A DNA stretch of 9,842 bases from CALKYB01 sp964510575 (GCA_964510575.1 CAZECN010000060.1:1-9842), one strand, 5' to 3'. Positions 1-6,554 are shown, counted from the first letter of the stretch. A program made the numbers and translations. Notes: generated from the sequence alone by a model not told the origin.

Positions 1-2
1 GT

Positions 3-66
3 ATTATCTCTTATTGTAATAGGGATAATCGCGAGACTCACTTTTTTTGTTCCTAAAAAAGTGAGT
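3..66. repeat. Two adjacent inverted repeats beyond the repeat-protein gene
   Basis: The stronger repeat has perfect 12-base arms, ACTCACTTTTTT at 36-47 and AAAAAAGTGAGT at 55-66, around a 7-base loop. Beside it at 3-29 lies an imperfect one, with ATTATC at 3-8 facing GATAAT at 24-29 and inner pairing with one bulged base. They begin 21 bases past the stop codon of the minus-strand gene ending at 87, so they may end or protect its transcript. The run of T lies inside the arm rather than after the stem, so this is not a textbook intrinsic terminator. No gene is visible in 1-86. Confidence 0.5.
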
Positions 67-86
67 ACGGCTACTAGTTGAAATAG

Positions 87-1433
87 CTATTCTTGATAAG
101 AGCTCATTCCAGTCTGGGGCCGAAGGTTGGCTCTTGGCGTTTTATTTTCTGAAATTTTCATTTTATTAGTGCGGCCTCTGGCAGTTTTCCACATAAGCTC
201 TAAGAGGCTCTTTGCGTAGCCCAGGGGACGACCAATAAGCTGACTAGCAATGTTTAGTCCCGTTGAAGATTCAAGACTACCTACGGGTAGGTTGGACTCG
301 GTTTCTTCGAGGTAAGCTAATTCCGCCGCTTGTTCTGGATTGATGTTATCCAGTCCAGCACCGGAGAGCTTGTTTGAATCCGAATAAATTAGCTCTTTGA
401 TCATAGCTCCCGTTTCAGTGTGAACGGATCCCTCTTCTACTATTACTGCAGAAACAGGGTTTCCAGTGGGAAGATTGGCTTCGGTTTTTTGCAGGTCAGT
501 TAACTCCTCGGCTCTTTCAGAGCTAAAGTTATCTAGTCCAGCTCCTGAGAGTTGTTCCTTAAAAGTGAGTTCAGAACCAGATGCTGTTTTTTGCACATAA
601 CCATCTTCATGAACGATAACAGTTTGAACTGACTCGCCAGAGGGAAGAAATTCGTTCTCGGAAGAAGAGCTCTTCGAATTGAGAGCTGAAGTGCCTACAC
701 TTAAATAGTATTCCTTTTCCTGAGGTGTTATCCGGTTATGTTGCATAAACTTAGATAGGAGACCTCCTCTCTTTATACTACCTGCCTCTAAGGAAGCTCT
801 TTCTGCTGAGTCAATATTATAGAGCGTCCATTTTTCTAAATTTAATGCTTCGTTCGGTCCGCCAACAACAGCATAGTCCTCAACCGGCTCACCCGTGGGA
901 AGATGTTCATGTCCCAAAATAGAGTCGTCAGTTGAATTGTCGATATTTTCTTTTTCGTTGAAAGCAGTTGCTTCAGTCGAGCCCGGAATTGGAGCATCGA
1001 TTTCAGCTTTGCCAGAAGAAAAGGGTTTTGAATAATCTTCGAGTGTCGAAGGTTCGAGACTATTTAGGCTATCATCCATTCCATCAACAACAATGTAATC
1101 TTCAACGGGCTCACCTGTGGGGAGATGCTCTGCCCCTATTATAGTTTCTTTTTCGGTGGTCTGATGACTTGCGCGTTCAGGAAGGATTAATTTTTGAGGC
1201 GTTGAAGAAGTGTCCTCTAAGTTTCTCTCAACTAGAATAGTCTTGTTGCCATCCCAAATTTCTAAAGCCCCAGCTCGTTTCAGGTCACCAGTGGTGATGT
1301 TTAGCTTTGAAGCTAGACTTGCGAAAGCTTGCTCTCCGTTAGAGAGTTTTTGGAACTGTTCTATCGTTTCTTCTGCTTCTTCTATGCTACTGCTTGAGTA
1401 GTATACTATTTTCTCTTCTTCAAAATTTCCCAT
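87..1433 (-). CDS. Unrecognised acidic repeat protein with LP(T/S)G motifs (448 aa)
   Basis: I do not recognise this family. The start is ATG at 1433, with no clear Shine-Dalgarno sequence. There is no signal peptide or membrane segment, so it is probably cytoplasmic unless exported by a route with no N-terminal signal. Residues 1-75 look partly folded, with a helix-rich stretch at about 17-55. The middle is acidic and Ser/Glu-rich, with a diverged repeat built on LP(T/S)G(E/N)xV at residues 104, 178, 263 and 321, and a last degenerate LPVG at 382. The first two copies share LPTGEPVEDY; the later units (263-320 and 321-381) also share LSGAGLDN and a helix-like Glu/Ala segment. The C-terminal 40 residues are basic. 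The gene follows the NrsF gene by 121 bases on the same strand, so co-regulation is possible but unproven. LPTG here is not the sortase LPxTG signal: there is no hydrophobic C-terminus and the motif is internal and repeated. The long intact frame and the protein-level repeat conservation support a real gene. Confidence 0.8.
   Translation of the reverse strand: MGNFEEEKIVYYSSSSIEEAEETIEQFQKLSNGEQAFASLASKLNITTGDLKRAGALEIWDGNKTILVERNLEDTSSTPQKLILPERASHQTTEKETIIGAEHLPTGEPVEDYIVVDGMDDSLNSLEPSTLEDYSKPFSSGKAEIDAPIPGSTEATAFNEKENIDNSTDDSILGHEHLPTGEPVEDYAVVGGPNEALNLEKWTLYNIDSAERASLEAGSIKRGGLLSKFMQHNRITPQEKEYYLSVGTSALNSKSSSSENEFLPSGESVQTVIVHEDGYVQKTASGSELTFKEQLSGAGLDNFSSERAEELTDLQKTEANLPTGNPVSAVIVEEGSVHTETGAMIKELIYSDSNKLSGAGLDNINPEQAAELAYLEETESNLPVGSLESSTGLNIASQLIGRPLGYAKSLLELMWKTARGRTNKMKISENKTPRANLRPQTGMSSYQE
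279..1124 (-). repeat. Protein-level repeat array inside the 448-aa gene
   Basis: This covers residues 104-385. The unit begins LPxGxxV, then a short VIV/VV strand ending in Gly, a variable linker, LSGAGLDN, and a helix with E-A-A/E-E-L and a TE-x-N end. Start-to-start distances are 74, 85, 58 and 61 residues. The last two full units are regular; the first two keep the LPTG block almost unchanged but have longer, unlike linkers. The DNA copies are clearly diverged (for example near 348-378 and 530-560), so the array is old rather than a fresh tandem duplication. Confidence 0.75.
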
Positions 1434-1479
1434 ATCAGTATTGTTATGAAAAATATTCAGAAAAAAGTGTGGTAGACTA

Positions 1480-1494
1480 CTAGCTAGCGCTAGC
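1480..1494. promoter_or_regulatory. Overlapping palindromes upstream of the repeat-protein gene
   Basis: CTAGCTAG (1480-1487) and the perfect 12-base palindrome GCTAGCGCTAGC (1483-1494) overlap, giving three CTAG tetramers within 15 bases. The site lies 47 bases upstream of the ATG at 1433, in the gap after the NrsF gene, where a repressor or activator site would sit. No convincing -35/-10 pair was found beside it. The role is inferred from position and symmetry only. Confidence 0.35.
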
Positions 1495-1554
1495 CTGTCG
1501 AAAATAGAGTTATTTTAGATATTTAGGAGAGTAGGGATTCGATGGGTTAAGAGG

Positions 1555-2196
1555 CTAGTGTTTCTTTAAAAAGACAGTTCCTAAACCAGCCCCAGCAATT
1601 AAACTGACCAATAGCGGCAAGCCTACGTGATGCTTCATGATGTGCATTGGATCATACATACAAGCAACGTGCATAGTGGTTGCACAGATTAGACATGAGG
1701 CAAGGCCCGAAAGAAGTCCAGCTGCAACAAGTCCTTCTGGTGCTCTTCTTCTTACCAAAAACAGCAGTCCAATTGTCAGACCTATTGAAACAGCAAAACC
1801 TTCAATCAAACAGTGTGGCCTTTTTCCAGCCATTGAAACTGTAGCGGCTGGTTCGAATAGCGAATAGACATTTAGTGCAAGAAAAGCAGAGCCAAACAAA
1901 GAAGATAGGAAAGCGAGACGCTTAGTTTTACTTCCAGGGATTGCTCCTGCCAGACATAGCCAGCAGGTGAAAAATACAGTTAACACTCCGGTAGCCATTT
2001 CGGCAGCGAACCGAGGAGATAGCAAGATTTGACTAACCCAAGTTGGTCGGAATGGACCATTTAAATAGGCAGCTAGGGCCACTAAGGCTAACGAAGTCGT
2101 AGTCCAGTACAAAGCGACATGGTAAGAAGGGCGAACCACTTGGAAGCCCTTGAACTCACTCGTTAAATCTTCAATAAATTGGTCATTCTTGTTCAT
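1555..2196 (-). CDS. NrsF-like (DUF1109) membrane anti-sigma factor
   Basis: This 213-residue protein has about six membrane helices (roughly 28-46, 66-88, 94-113, 131-148, 155-178 and 191-209) after a short cytoplasmic N-terminus. It directly follows an ECF sigma gene (42-base gap), the arrangement typical of NrsF/DUF1109 anti-sigma factors, which bind their sigma at the inner membrane and release it on stress. Two cysteines lie next to predicted membrane edges: Cys129 in KRPHCL and Cys179 in HVACMYDP. In the Caulobacter homologue two conserved extracytoplasmic cysteines are needed for the response to chromium and cadmium, and the spacing here (50 residues) fits my recollection of that pair. 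Residues 179-190 are rich in Cys, Met and His. The start is ATG at 2196, with a weak GAGAG just upstream. Family call is good; the inducing signal is not known. Confidence 0.82.
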   Translation of the reverse strand: MNKNDQFIEDLTSEFKGFQVVRPSYHVALYWTTTSLALVALAAYLNGPFRPTWVSQILLSPRFAAEMATGVLTVFFTCWLCLAGAIPGSKTKRLAFLSSLFGSAFLALNVYSLFEPAATVSMAGKRPHCLIEGFAVSIGLTIGLLFLVRRRAPEGLVAAGLLSGLASCLICATTMHVACMYDPMHIMKHHVGLPLLVSLIAGAGLGTVFLKKH

Positions 2197-2238
2197 GACT
2201 CTCTATTCGATGTTTTTAAACATTAGTTACAAAAATAG

Positions 2239-2850
2239 TTAAAATTTAGCCGAAAAATCTTCCTCGATCAGTTTCTTTAGTAATTTCGAGGCCCTATGTA
2301 CTCGAACCTTGAGGGCAGATTCCTTTATTCCAAGCTTTTTCGAGGCTTCGGCCACACTAAGACCATCAATCTTGGTTAGCGTAAAGGCTTCCCTATATAG
2401 GGGCTCAATCTTCGGCAGGAGCTTCTGTAATTCCGAAGGGATGTCGAAAGAAGGATTTGAGCTAGCTACGTTCTCCACTATATCTTGGTTGATGACCTCC
2501 ATATTTCGGGAGTTCTTTCGGTATTGATCTATGATTTTTCTTTTAACGATGGTGAAGAACCAGGGTCCAAAAGGTCTGGATGGTTGGTAGGTTTGTTTGC
2601 CCTTATGGATTGCAATCAAACAGTTCTGACTACAGTCTTCGGTTTGTTCCGCGGAGGGGAGATATCTTCTGCAATAGAATTGGAGATACTCTCCAACCTC
2701 TCTGAGAAAAATCTCATAGCTCTCACTGTCCCCTGTGGACGCTTCTATGAGTAGCTGGCGCCATCGCGCTTCAGTGGCTTGGTCAAATTTTTTGACCGAT
2801 GTTTTCGGTTGAGATTTCAAAGCCAAGTTAGAAATTGTAGAAATGGGCAA
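2239..2850 (-). CDS. ECF-type RNA polymerase sigma factor
   Basis: This 203-residue protein has the two-domain ECF layout. Region 2 is at about residues 44-111, with a -10 recognition stretch around GPWFFTIVKRKIIDQYRK. Region 4 is at about 140-193, with a helix-turn-helix of the form G-L-S-x-x-E-A-S-x-x-L-G-I-x-x-x-A-L-K-V-R-V-H-R-A. Before region 2 is a polar extension of about 40 residues. The gene is followed by its likely NrsF anti-sigma partner, which suggests the ECF group that pairs with DUF1109 proteins (Caulobacter SigF type). The start is TTG at 2850: an in-frame TGA lies 6 bases upstream, and no in-frame ATG occurs before region 2. AAGGAG at 2862-2867 (minus strand) sits 11 bases upstream, slightly far for a Shine-Dalgarno sequence. 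Such pairs are usually autoregulated, but I found no clear ECF promoter here. Confidence 0.9.
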   Translation of the reverse strand: MPISTISNLALKSQPKTSVKKFDQATEARWRQLLIEASTGDSESYEIFLREVGEYLQFYCRRYLPSAEQTEDCSQNCLIAIHKGKQTYQPSRPFGPWFFTIVKRKIIDQYRKNSRNMEVINQDIVENVASSNPSFDIPSELQKLLPKIEPLYREAFTLTKIDGLSVAEASKKLGIKESALKVRVHRASKLLKKLIEEDFSAKF

Positions 2851-2910
2851 TACCTTTCACGCTCCTTGGCTGATCAGGATAGCTGGAAAAAGTTCTAATT
2901 GCACATTTTT

Positions 2911-2946
2911 AAAAAATAACTCTCTAGTTTTGTAGGAAATAGAGTT
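2911..2946 (-). terminator. Possible weak terminator between kinase and sigma genes
   Basis: On the minus strand AACTCT (2946-2941) can pair with AGAGTT (2923-2918) around a 17-base loop, followed at once by ATTTTTT. It begins 6 bases after the kinase stop codon. The stem is short and AT-rich and the loop long, so termination would be partial at best. If it works, the sigma gene needs its own promoter in the remaining 60 bases. Confidence 0.35.
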
Positions 2947-2951
2947 AGCTC

Positions 2952-4568
2952 TTAAGCTTCAGCGGATTCCTCGGAAGAAGTCGAGCCTAGCGGTAAGGTG
3001 ATGTGAAAAGCAGTTCCTTCTTCAGAGTTGGACTCGAGCTTAATCTCTCCGTTATGTCTTTGCTCTATAATTTTTCTCGAGATCGATAGGCCCAGCCCTG
3101 TACCTACTCCGGCCGGCTTAGTAGTGAAGGATTGTTCAAAAATTTTATCTTGAATTTCTTTGGGAATCCCTGGCCCGTTATCGCTAATGCTTAACTTTAC
3201 TGATTTTGAATCAGGTAGGTTTTTAGTTTCTATTTTAATTACTCCAGGCTCTTCTCTTTGGTCTTTGGTTTCTTTAAGAGCATGGGCGGCATTAGTAACT
3301 AGATTGAGTACTACTTGGGTGAGCTCCCCGGGAAATGCTCGCAAACTTTTTAAATCTTCAGCGAGGTTTAAGTCAGCCTTAGCAACGTACTTCCATTCGC
3401 TACGACCTACTGTCAAAGCCGTATTAATGATGGCATTGAGATCACAATCAGCTTTAGTGTCCGTTTCTGGATGAGCATATTCTTTCATAGCTTTCACTAT
3501 TGTTGACACCCTTTGAATTCCTTCCTCTGAGTCAGTTGTTGCTTGCCCTAGTCTGTTAAGCATTCTTTCAATTTTAAGTTTTTTCTTAAGCTCGGCTAGT
3601 GCTTCCAACTCTGCAGACAGAGCCGGTTGTAGATGCTCATGGTTAAGCAGCTCCTCGCAGGCAGCTAGGTATTGTTGTATTCTATCTTGTCCTTTCTTTA
3701 TAAACCCTAAGTTGTCTCCGAGAAACTGCATGGGTGTATTTATTTCATGAGCAATTCCACCTGCTAGATGACCTAGGTCTTCCATCCTCTCTGAGATAAC
3801 CTGGTTTCCCTCTAAGACTTTTGCAGGGGTCAAGTCCATTAATACTCCCGTTAGAAGTTTATTTTTTTCGTCAACTACCTGTCCCTTTACGGTCACCCAC
3901 CTGGTGGTTCCATGCTCTTTGTTCAGTCTCACAGGAACTTCTATCATTTGGTTAGGATTTTCTCCCGGACTTGATAGTTGTTTAAGAAGGATTTTGCGGT
4001 CCTCTGGCATGACCTGGGAGAGAAATTCTGAAGGGTCTTTTTGTTTAGGGAAGCCTAATCGGTCTCGCCATTCTTTATCGACCTTAAAACTTTTACTTGC
4101 GGTCTCGTATTCCCAATCTGCGGCACCGGCTGCAGCTACTGTTAGGGATCTTTGATGTTCCTTTTCTGTTACTACTTGTTCAAGCTCTGCTGTTGTTTTT
4201 TTAAGTCCTAAGATTTCATCATTTAGCTCGGAGAGAGCTAGTTTTACATCTTCTGGTATTTCTTCAGTGTCTAGCTCTTTAGACGGCGAGTCTTCTCGCA
4301 GTGAATTGATGCCACTATGGAGGCTGTTCAGAGTTCTAGAGAACTTCTTTTTTGATTTCCAAGCTAGGTATTGATGAACAATTGCTAGTAAAAGGAAAAG
4401 AGCAATGGAGGCAGCAAGCAGAGGGCCTTGTTCGGGGCGTGCTTCTTCCGTTTTTGAAAGAAAAATAGCTGCAGGAGCAAGAACCAATATTGCTACTACG
4501 GTGGTTACTAAGCTGGGTAAGCCATAGGACCAAAAAAAGCTATTCTGTTTATTTATAATCTTCTTCAA
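2952..4568 (-). CDS. PAS-domain sensor histidine kinase
   Basis: This 538-residue inner-membrane kinase has two membrane helices (about 16-37 and 49-68) with almost no periplasmic loop, then a coiled coil (about 105-137) and a PAS domain (about 140-250, with the PED-R and G-x-x-R-W features of PAS_3-like domains). The dimerisation domain has the H-box GGIAHEINTPMQF with His274 as phospho-acceptor. The ATPase domain has the N-box NLVTNAAHAL (Asn426), DNGPGIP (463-469), IFEQSFTTK (477-484) and GTGLGLS (489-495), so all catalytic motifs are present. There is no receiver domain, and no response regulator lies in the window. The short periplasmic part suggests the signal is cytoplasmic (via PAS) or in the membrane. 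The start is TTG at 4568, right before the first membrane helix, with only a weak ribosome site. The next gene downstream is the ECF sigma gene, 101 bases away. Confidence 0.93.
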   Translation of the reverse strand: MKKIINKQNSFFWSYGLPSLVTTVVAILVLAPAAIFLSKTEEARPEQGPLLAASIALFLLLAIVHQYLAWKSKKKFSRTLNSLHSGINSLREDSPSKELDTEEIPEDVKLALSELNDEILGLKKTTAELEQVVTEKEHQRSLTVAAAGAADWEYETASKSFKVDKEWRDRLGFPKQKDPSEFLSQVMPEDRKILLKQLSSPGENPNQMIEVPVRLNKEHGTTRWVTVKGQVVDEKNKLLTGVLMDLTPAKVLEGNQVISERMEDLGHLAGGIAHEINTPMQFLGDNLGFIKKGQDRIQQYLAACEELLNHEHLQPALSAELEALAELKKKLKIERMLNRLGQATTDSEEGIQRVSTIVKAMKEYAHPETDTKADCDLNAIINTALTVGRSEWKYVAKADLNLAEDLKSLRAFPGELTQVVLNLVTNAAHALKETKDQREEPGVIKIETKNLPDSKSVKLSISDNGPGIPKEIQDKIFEQSFTTKPAGVGTGLGLSISRKIIEQRHNGEIKLESNSEEGTAFHITLPLGSTSSEESAEA

Positions 4569-4642
4569 TTGTTCTTATCAACCTTGAAAAACTCAGTAGG
4601 GGCTCAGTGTTTTTTAGATGAGCGATAGGCTTGTCGGGTTAC

Positions 4643-4659
4643 AATTTCTTGAGGAAATT
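4643..4659. promoter_or_regulatory. Candidate operator, AATTTC-N5-GAAATT
   Basis: Perfect 6-base arms AATTTC and GAAATT flank TTGAG. The site is 75-91 bases upstream of the kinase start and about 240 bases upstream of the porin start, a sensible place for a dimeric regulator serving the divergent genes. No regulator can be named. Confidence 0.3.
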
Positions 4660-4787
4660 CATTCTTGGCTTAGATGGTGAAAAAGCTTGTAAATTTAGGA
4701 AGTTGGGAGCATCTGAGAGATCTAAATTCTTCCCGTTAAAAATAATTGGAGGTCAGTCTTTAAAGTTCACTTTGTCAGTGTTAGACA

Positions 4788-4810
4788 GGCTTGGTCTTTG
4801 ACCCCGAGCC
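4788..4810 (+). other. Stem-loop in the region upstream of the porin
   Basis: GGCTTGG (4788-4794) pairs with CCGAGCC (4804-4810, one G-T pair). Two more pairs close over a TTT loop after a two-base bulge. It is not followed by a T run, so it is not an intrinsic terminator. It could be a leader hairpin in the porin mRNA if transcription starts upstream; the start site is not visible. Confidence 0.3.
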
Positions 4811-4898
4811 AAATTGGTAGCGCAAGGTTGACGAGTTCAGATTCTGCTGTGCCCTCAAGAGAGAAACCTAGTTTTTAAGTTAATTTACTGGAGTTAGA

Positions 4899-6098
4899 AT
4901 GAAACATCTTATTGCGACATTGGGCCTTTTTGCTTTGATTATTCCAGCGAAGGTTCTGGCCGATGATGGTAACTTAGCTGTAGCTTGGAAAAAAGGAATT
5001 CGCTTTTCTAGCTCCGATGGAAATTTTGAGCTCGCCTTTAACGGGAGAATTCATAACGACTGGGTCTTTCAACTGGCAGAAGATGAGGAGCTGGATGCGG
5101 AGGTCGGGCCACTTCAGGATGGAGTTGAGTTTAGAAGACTCAGGTTCTCTTTTTCAGGCTCGCTTTATAAGAGTTTAATATTTAAAGCTGATTGGGATCT
5201 AAGTGGAGGCGATGCGGATCTGAGGGATGCCTTTGTAGGTATTTTAGATACGCCAGTTGGTAATCTAAAAATCGGCCATATTCATGAAGACTATAGCCTT
5301 CAAGAGATGACAAGCAGTAACTATATCAGTTTTATCGAGAGACCGTTTATTTTTACACCTGACAGAAATGTTGGAATCGCTTTTTACGACGAAGTTAAGG
5401 AATCTAATTTTGGCTGGTTTGTCGGAGCCTTTAGAGAAACTGACGGAGTAGGTGAAGGCTCTTTTGAGGATGAGAGCAGTATTAGTTACACCGGTCGAGT
5501 GACCTTTGCACCAGTGTATGACAAGGCCGAAGAGCAGCTTGTTCACCTAGGAGTGGCCTATTCGTTTAGAAATCCTGACAGGGAAAGTGCGCGGTTTCGT
5601 GCGCGACCGCAAAACAATCAGCAACCTAATTTCCTTGATACTGGTGAGATTTCGGCTGAGCAGATTCAACTGGTTAATGCAGAGCTTGCCACGGTTCTCG
5701 GCCCTCTAAGTATTCAAGGTGAGTATGCAATGGCTATTGTGGATGGGGTAGATAGTGGCTCTGAGAATCTTAACTCTTGGTATATTGAAAGTAGTTATTT
5801 TCTAACAGGTGAGAGTAAGCCCTATAAGCTAGGTAGAGGAAAGTTTGGCAACATCAAACCTTTGTCGCCCTTTCTTGCTGAAGAGAGAGGTAGTGGGGCT
5901 TGGGAGGTTAAAGCACGGTATTCCTCTACAGACTTGAGTGATGATCTGGTCCAGGGTGGTGAAATGCAAATCGCCTCAACTGGTGTAAATTGGTACTTGC
6001 ACTCTAACGCTAGAGTCCTGCTCGATTATGTTTATACAGACTTGGATTCGGTTGGGGATTCCCATGCGCTACAGACCAGATTCGCTGTACATTACTAG
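4899..6098 (+). CDS. Outer-membrane porin, OprP/OprO (phosphate-selective porin O/P) family
   Basis: This 399-residue protein starts at ATG 4899, with GGAG at 4890-4893 as a good ribosome site. Residues 1-21 are a signal peptide: Lys2/His3, a hydrophobic core, and AKVLA before the likely cut ahead of Asp22. The mature part alternates polar and hydrophobic residues like a beta-barrel. Family marks of the O/P porins include GRIHNDW (49-55), FRRLRFSFSG (78-87), FKADWD (95-100), ERPF (147-150), GAWEVKARYS (333-342) and GVNWYL (362-367). The last residue is Tyr, an aromatic end as expected for assembly by the BAM complex. The protein should form a trimeric pore for anions such as phosphate or polyphosphate. 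The barrel is fairly acidic and I cannot confirm the arginine ladder of OprP, so substrate choice is open. No pst or pho gene is adjacent. Confidence 0.88.
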   Translation: MKHLIATLGLFALIIPAKVLADDGNLAVAWKKGIRFSSSDGNFELAFNGRIHNDWVFQLAEDEELDAEVGPLQDGVEFRRLRFSFSGSLYKSLIFKADWDLSGGDADLRDAFVGILDTPVGNLKIGHIHEDYSLQEMTSSNYISFIERPFIFTPDRNVGIAFYDEVKESNFGWFVGAFRETDGVGEGSFEDESSISYTGRVTFAPVYDKAEEQLVHLGVAYSFRNPDRESARFRARPQNNQQPNFLDTGEISAEQIQLVNAELATVLGPLSIQGEYAMAIVDGVDSGSENLNSWYIESSYFLTGESKPYKLGRGKFGNIKPLSPFLAEERGSGAWEVKARYSSTDLSDDLVQGGEMQIASTGVNWYLHSNARVLLDYVYTDLDSVGDSHALQTRFAVHY

Positions 6099-6292
6099 TA
6101 AGTGCCCAGTTCAAAGTCTTCGCACGTGAATTTGTTAAGGCCTTTCAGTCTTAAGCCAGTTTTCTTTAGCTCAGCGCTCCACCAGTTCAGTGGAAAATAA
6201 TTGGCTTCCTGGCACCACGGGTAATGGGCTTTTATGCACTTAAAATCTCCGTTTTTAATTGTTGCCTCAACTATATCGGGATATTTGAGCAA
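6095..6292 (-). CDS. Doubtful 65-codon ORF convergent with the porin
   Basis: The frame runs almost stop to stop: an in-frame TGA sits directly before the TTG at 6292, and there is no Shine-Dalgarno sequence. It overlaps the porin end by 4 bases. The product has no motif I recognise; it is rich in Trp, Cys and Lys (PWCQEANYFPLNWW in the middle). Codon use is not absurd, so it could be a small gene or the tail of a decayed one: in another frame, ATGCAAAGTTGT around 6310-6325 begins a short peptide that would need a frameshift to join it. Chance is the more likely explanation. Confidence 0.2.
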   Translation of the reverse strand: MLKYPDIVEATIKNGDFKCIKAHYPWCQEANYFPLNWWSAELKKTGLRLKGLNKFTCEDFELGTY

Positions 6293-6306
6293 TCAAACTG
6301 GATGAT

Positions 6307-6336
6307 TTGACAACTTTGCATTGATACTATTTTAAT
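6307..6336 (+). promoter_or_regulatory. Candidate sigma-70 promoter of the str operon
   Basis: A perfect -35 TTGACA (6307-6312) and a TTTAAT -10 (6331-6336, five of six consensus bases) are separated by 18 bases. Transcription would start near 6343, giving an rpsL leader of about 270 nt. It is the best promoter match in the region and points at the ribosomal operon. Confidence 0.6.
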
Positions 6337-6392
6337 AGGCAATTACGACTTTTGCCAGTTTACCAGTATAGCCTTTCTTTTTTTAACCAGAT

Positions 6393-6458
6393 TTGACATA
6401 ACCGGCCCTCCGCGGAACTAAAAGGCCGTCTTGTGGGGCTTGCCTGACGCTATATATG
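6393..6458 (+). promoter_or_regulatory. Possible second promoter elements before rpsL
   Basis: A second perfect TTGACA lies at 6393-6398, but 16-18 bases downstream there are only poor -10 candidates (around AACTAA at 6416). Separately, TATATAT at 6451-6457 could be a -10 with TTGTGG (6431-6436) as -35 and a 16-base spacer, followed by a GC-rich stretch of the kind seen at stringently controlled ribosomal promoters. Either would shorten the leader. Only one of these may be real. Confidence 0.35.
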
Positions 6459-6528
6459 TGTTAGGTTTCGCGCTCTTTTGGGCGGGTTGCCCTGTTAGGT
6501 TCCCGTCATTACTGACGGCCCCTTTTTT
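6420..6528 (+). promoter_or_regulatory. Attenuator-like structure in the rpsL leader
   Basis: CCGTCA (6503-6508) and TGACGG (6513-6518) form a perfect 6-pair hairpin with a TTAC loop, then CCCC and TTTTTT (6523-6528): an intrinsic terminator about 85 bases before rpsL. Its 3' arm can instead pair with an upstream copy: GGCCGTC (6424-6430) is the exact complement of GACGGCC (6514-6520), with AAAA (6420-6423) facing the T run. CGGG (6483-6486) can also pair with CCCG (6502-6505) and break the terminator. A small GGGC/GCCC hairpin lies at 6480-6492. This is the shape of a transcription attenuator for a ribosomal-protein operon. The ligand is unknown, and the long-range pairing needs transcription to start upstream of 6420. 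Confidence 0.5.
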
Positions 6529-6554
6529 GCAGTTGCTGCGTTGGTGCAGCCTGC
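6529..6554 (+). other. Stem-loop directly after the leader T run
   Basis: GCAG (6529-6532) and GCTGC (6535-6539) pair with GCAGC (6546-6550) and CTGC (6551-6554), giving nine pairs with a two-base TT bulge and a GTTGGT loop. It begins on the base after the T run of the terminator-like hairpin, so it belongs to the read-through transcript. It could be a protein-binding or stability element. Confidence 0.4.

Larger units (their letters stand above)
4569..4898. other. Divergent intergenic region between kinase and porin
   Basis: These 330 bases separate the diverging kinase and porin genes and should hold both promoters. I see no ORF worth calling and no strong -35/-10 pair for either gene. Two symmetric elements are listed separately (4643-4659 and 4788-4810). 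A third, TGTC-N7-GACA at 4773-4787, loosely recalls half of a Pho box on the minus strand but does not match the consensus spacing. Confidence 0.6.

Noticed and set aside
263..1124. LPTG motifs read as sortase sorting signals
   Set aside because: The sortase signal is LPxTG near the C-terminus followed by a hydrophobic segment and a basic tail. Here the motif is LPTG, internal and repeated, with no membrane segment.
1210..2754. Short plus-strand ORFs at 1210-1401, 1637-1867, 2309-2527 and 2485-2754
   Set aside because: All lie inside well-supported minus-strand genes, have no ribosome sites or domains and look like shadows.
4617..4642. GTAACC on the minus strand (4642-4637) upstream of the kinase, like the -35 of Caulobacter SigF promoters
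   Set aside because: At the expected spacing of about 16 bases the sequence is CATC, which does not fit the expected -10, so the match is only to half of the promoter.
4771..4790. Pho box upstream of the porin
   Set aside because: On the minus strand CTGTC and CTGAC repeats are 10 bases apart with mismatches, so they do not fit the 11-base PhoB repeat. The family name alone is not enough to call it.
6456..6464. ATG TGT TAG in the rpsL leader as a two-codon minigene
   Set aside because: It has no ribosome site and such triplet runs are common by chance; it may also overlap a promoter.
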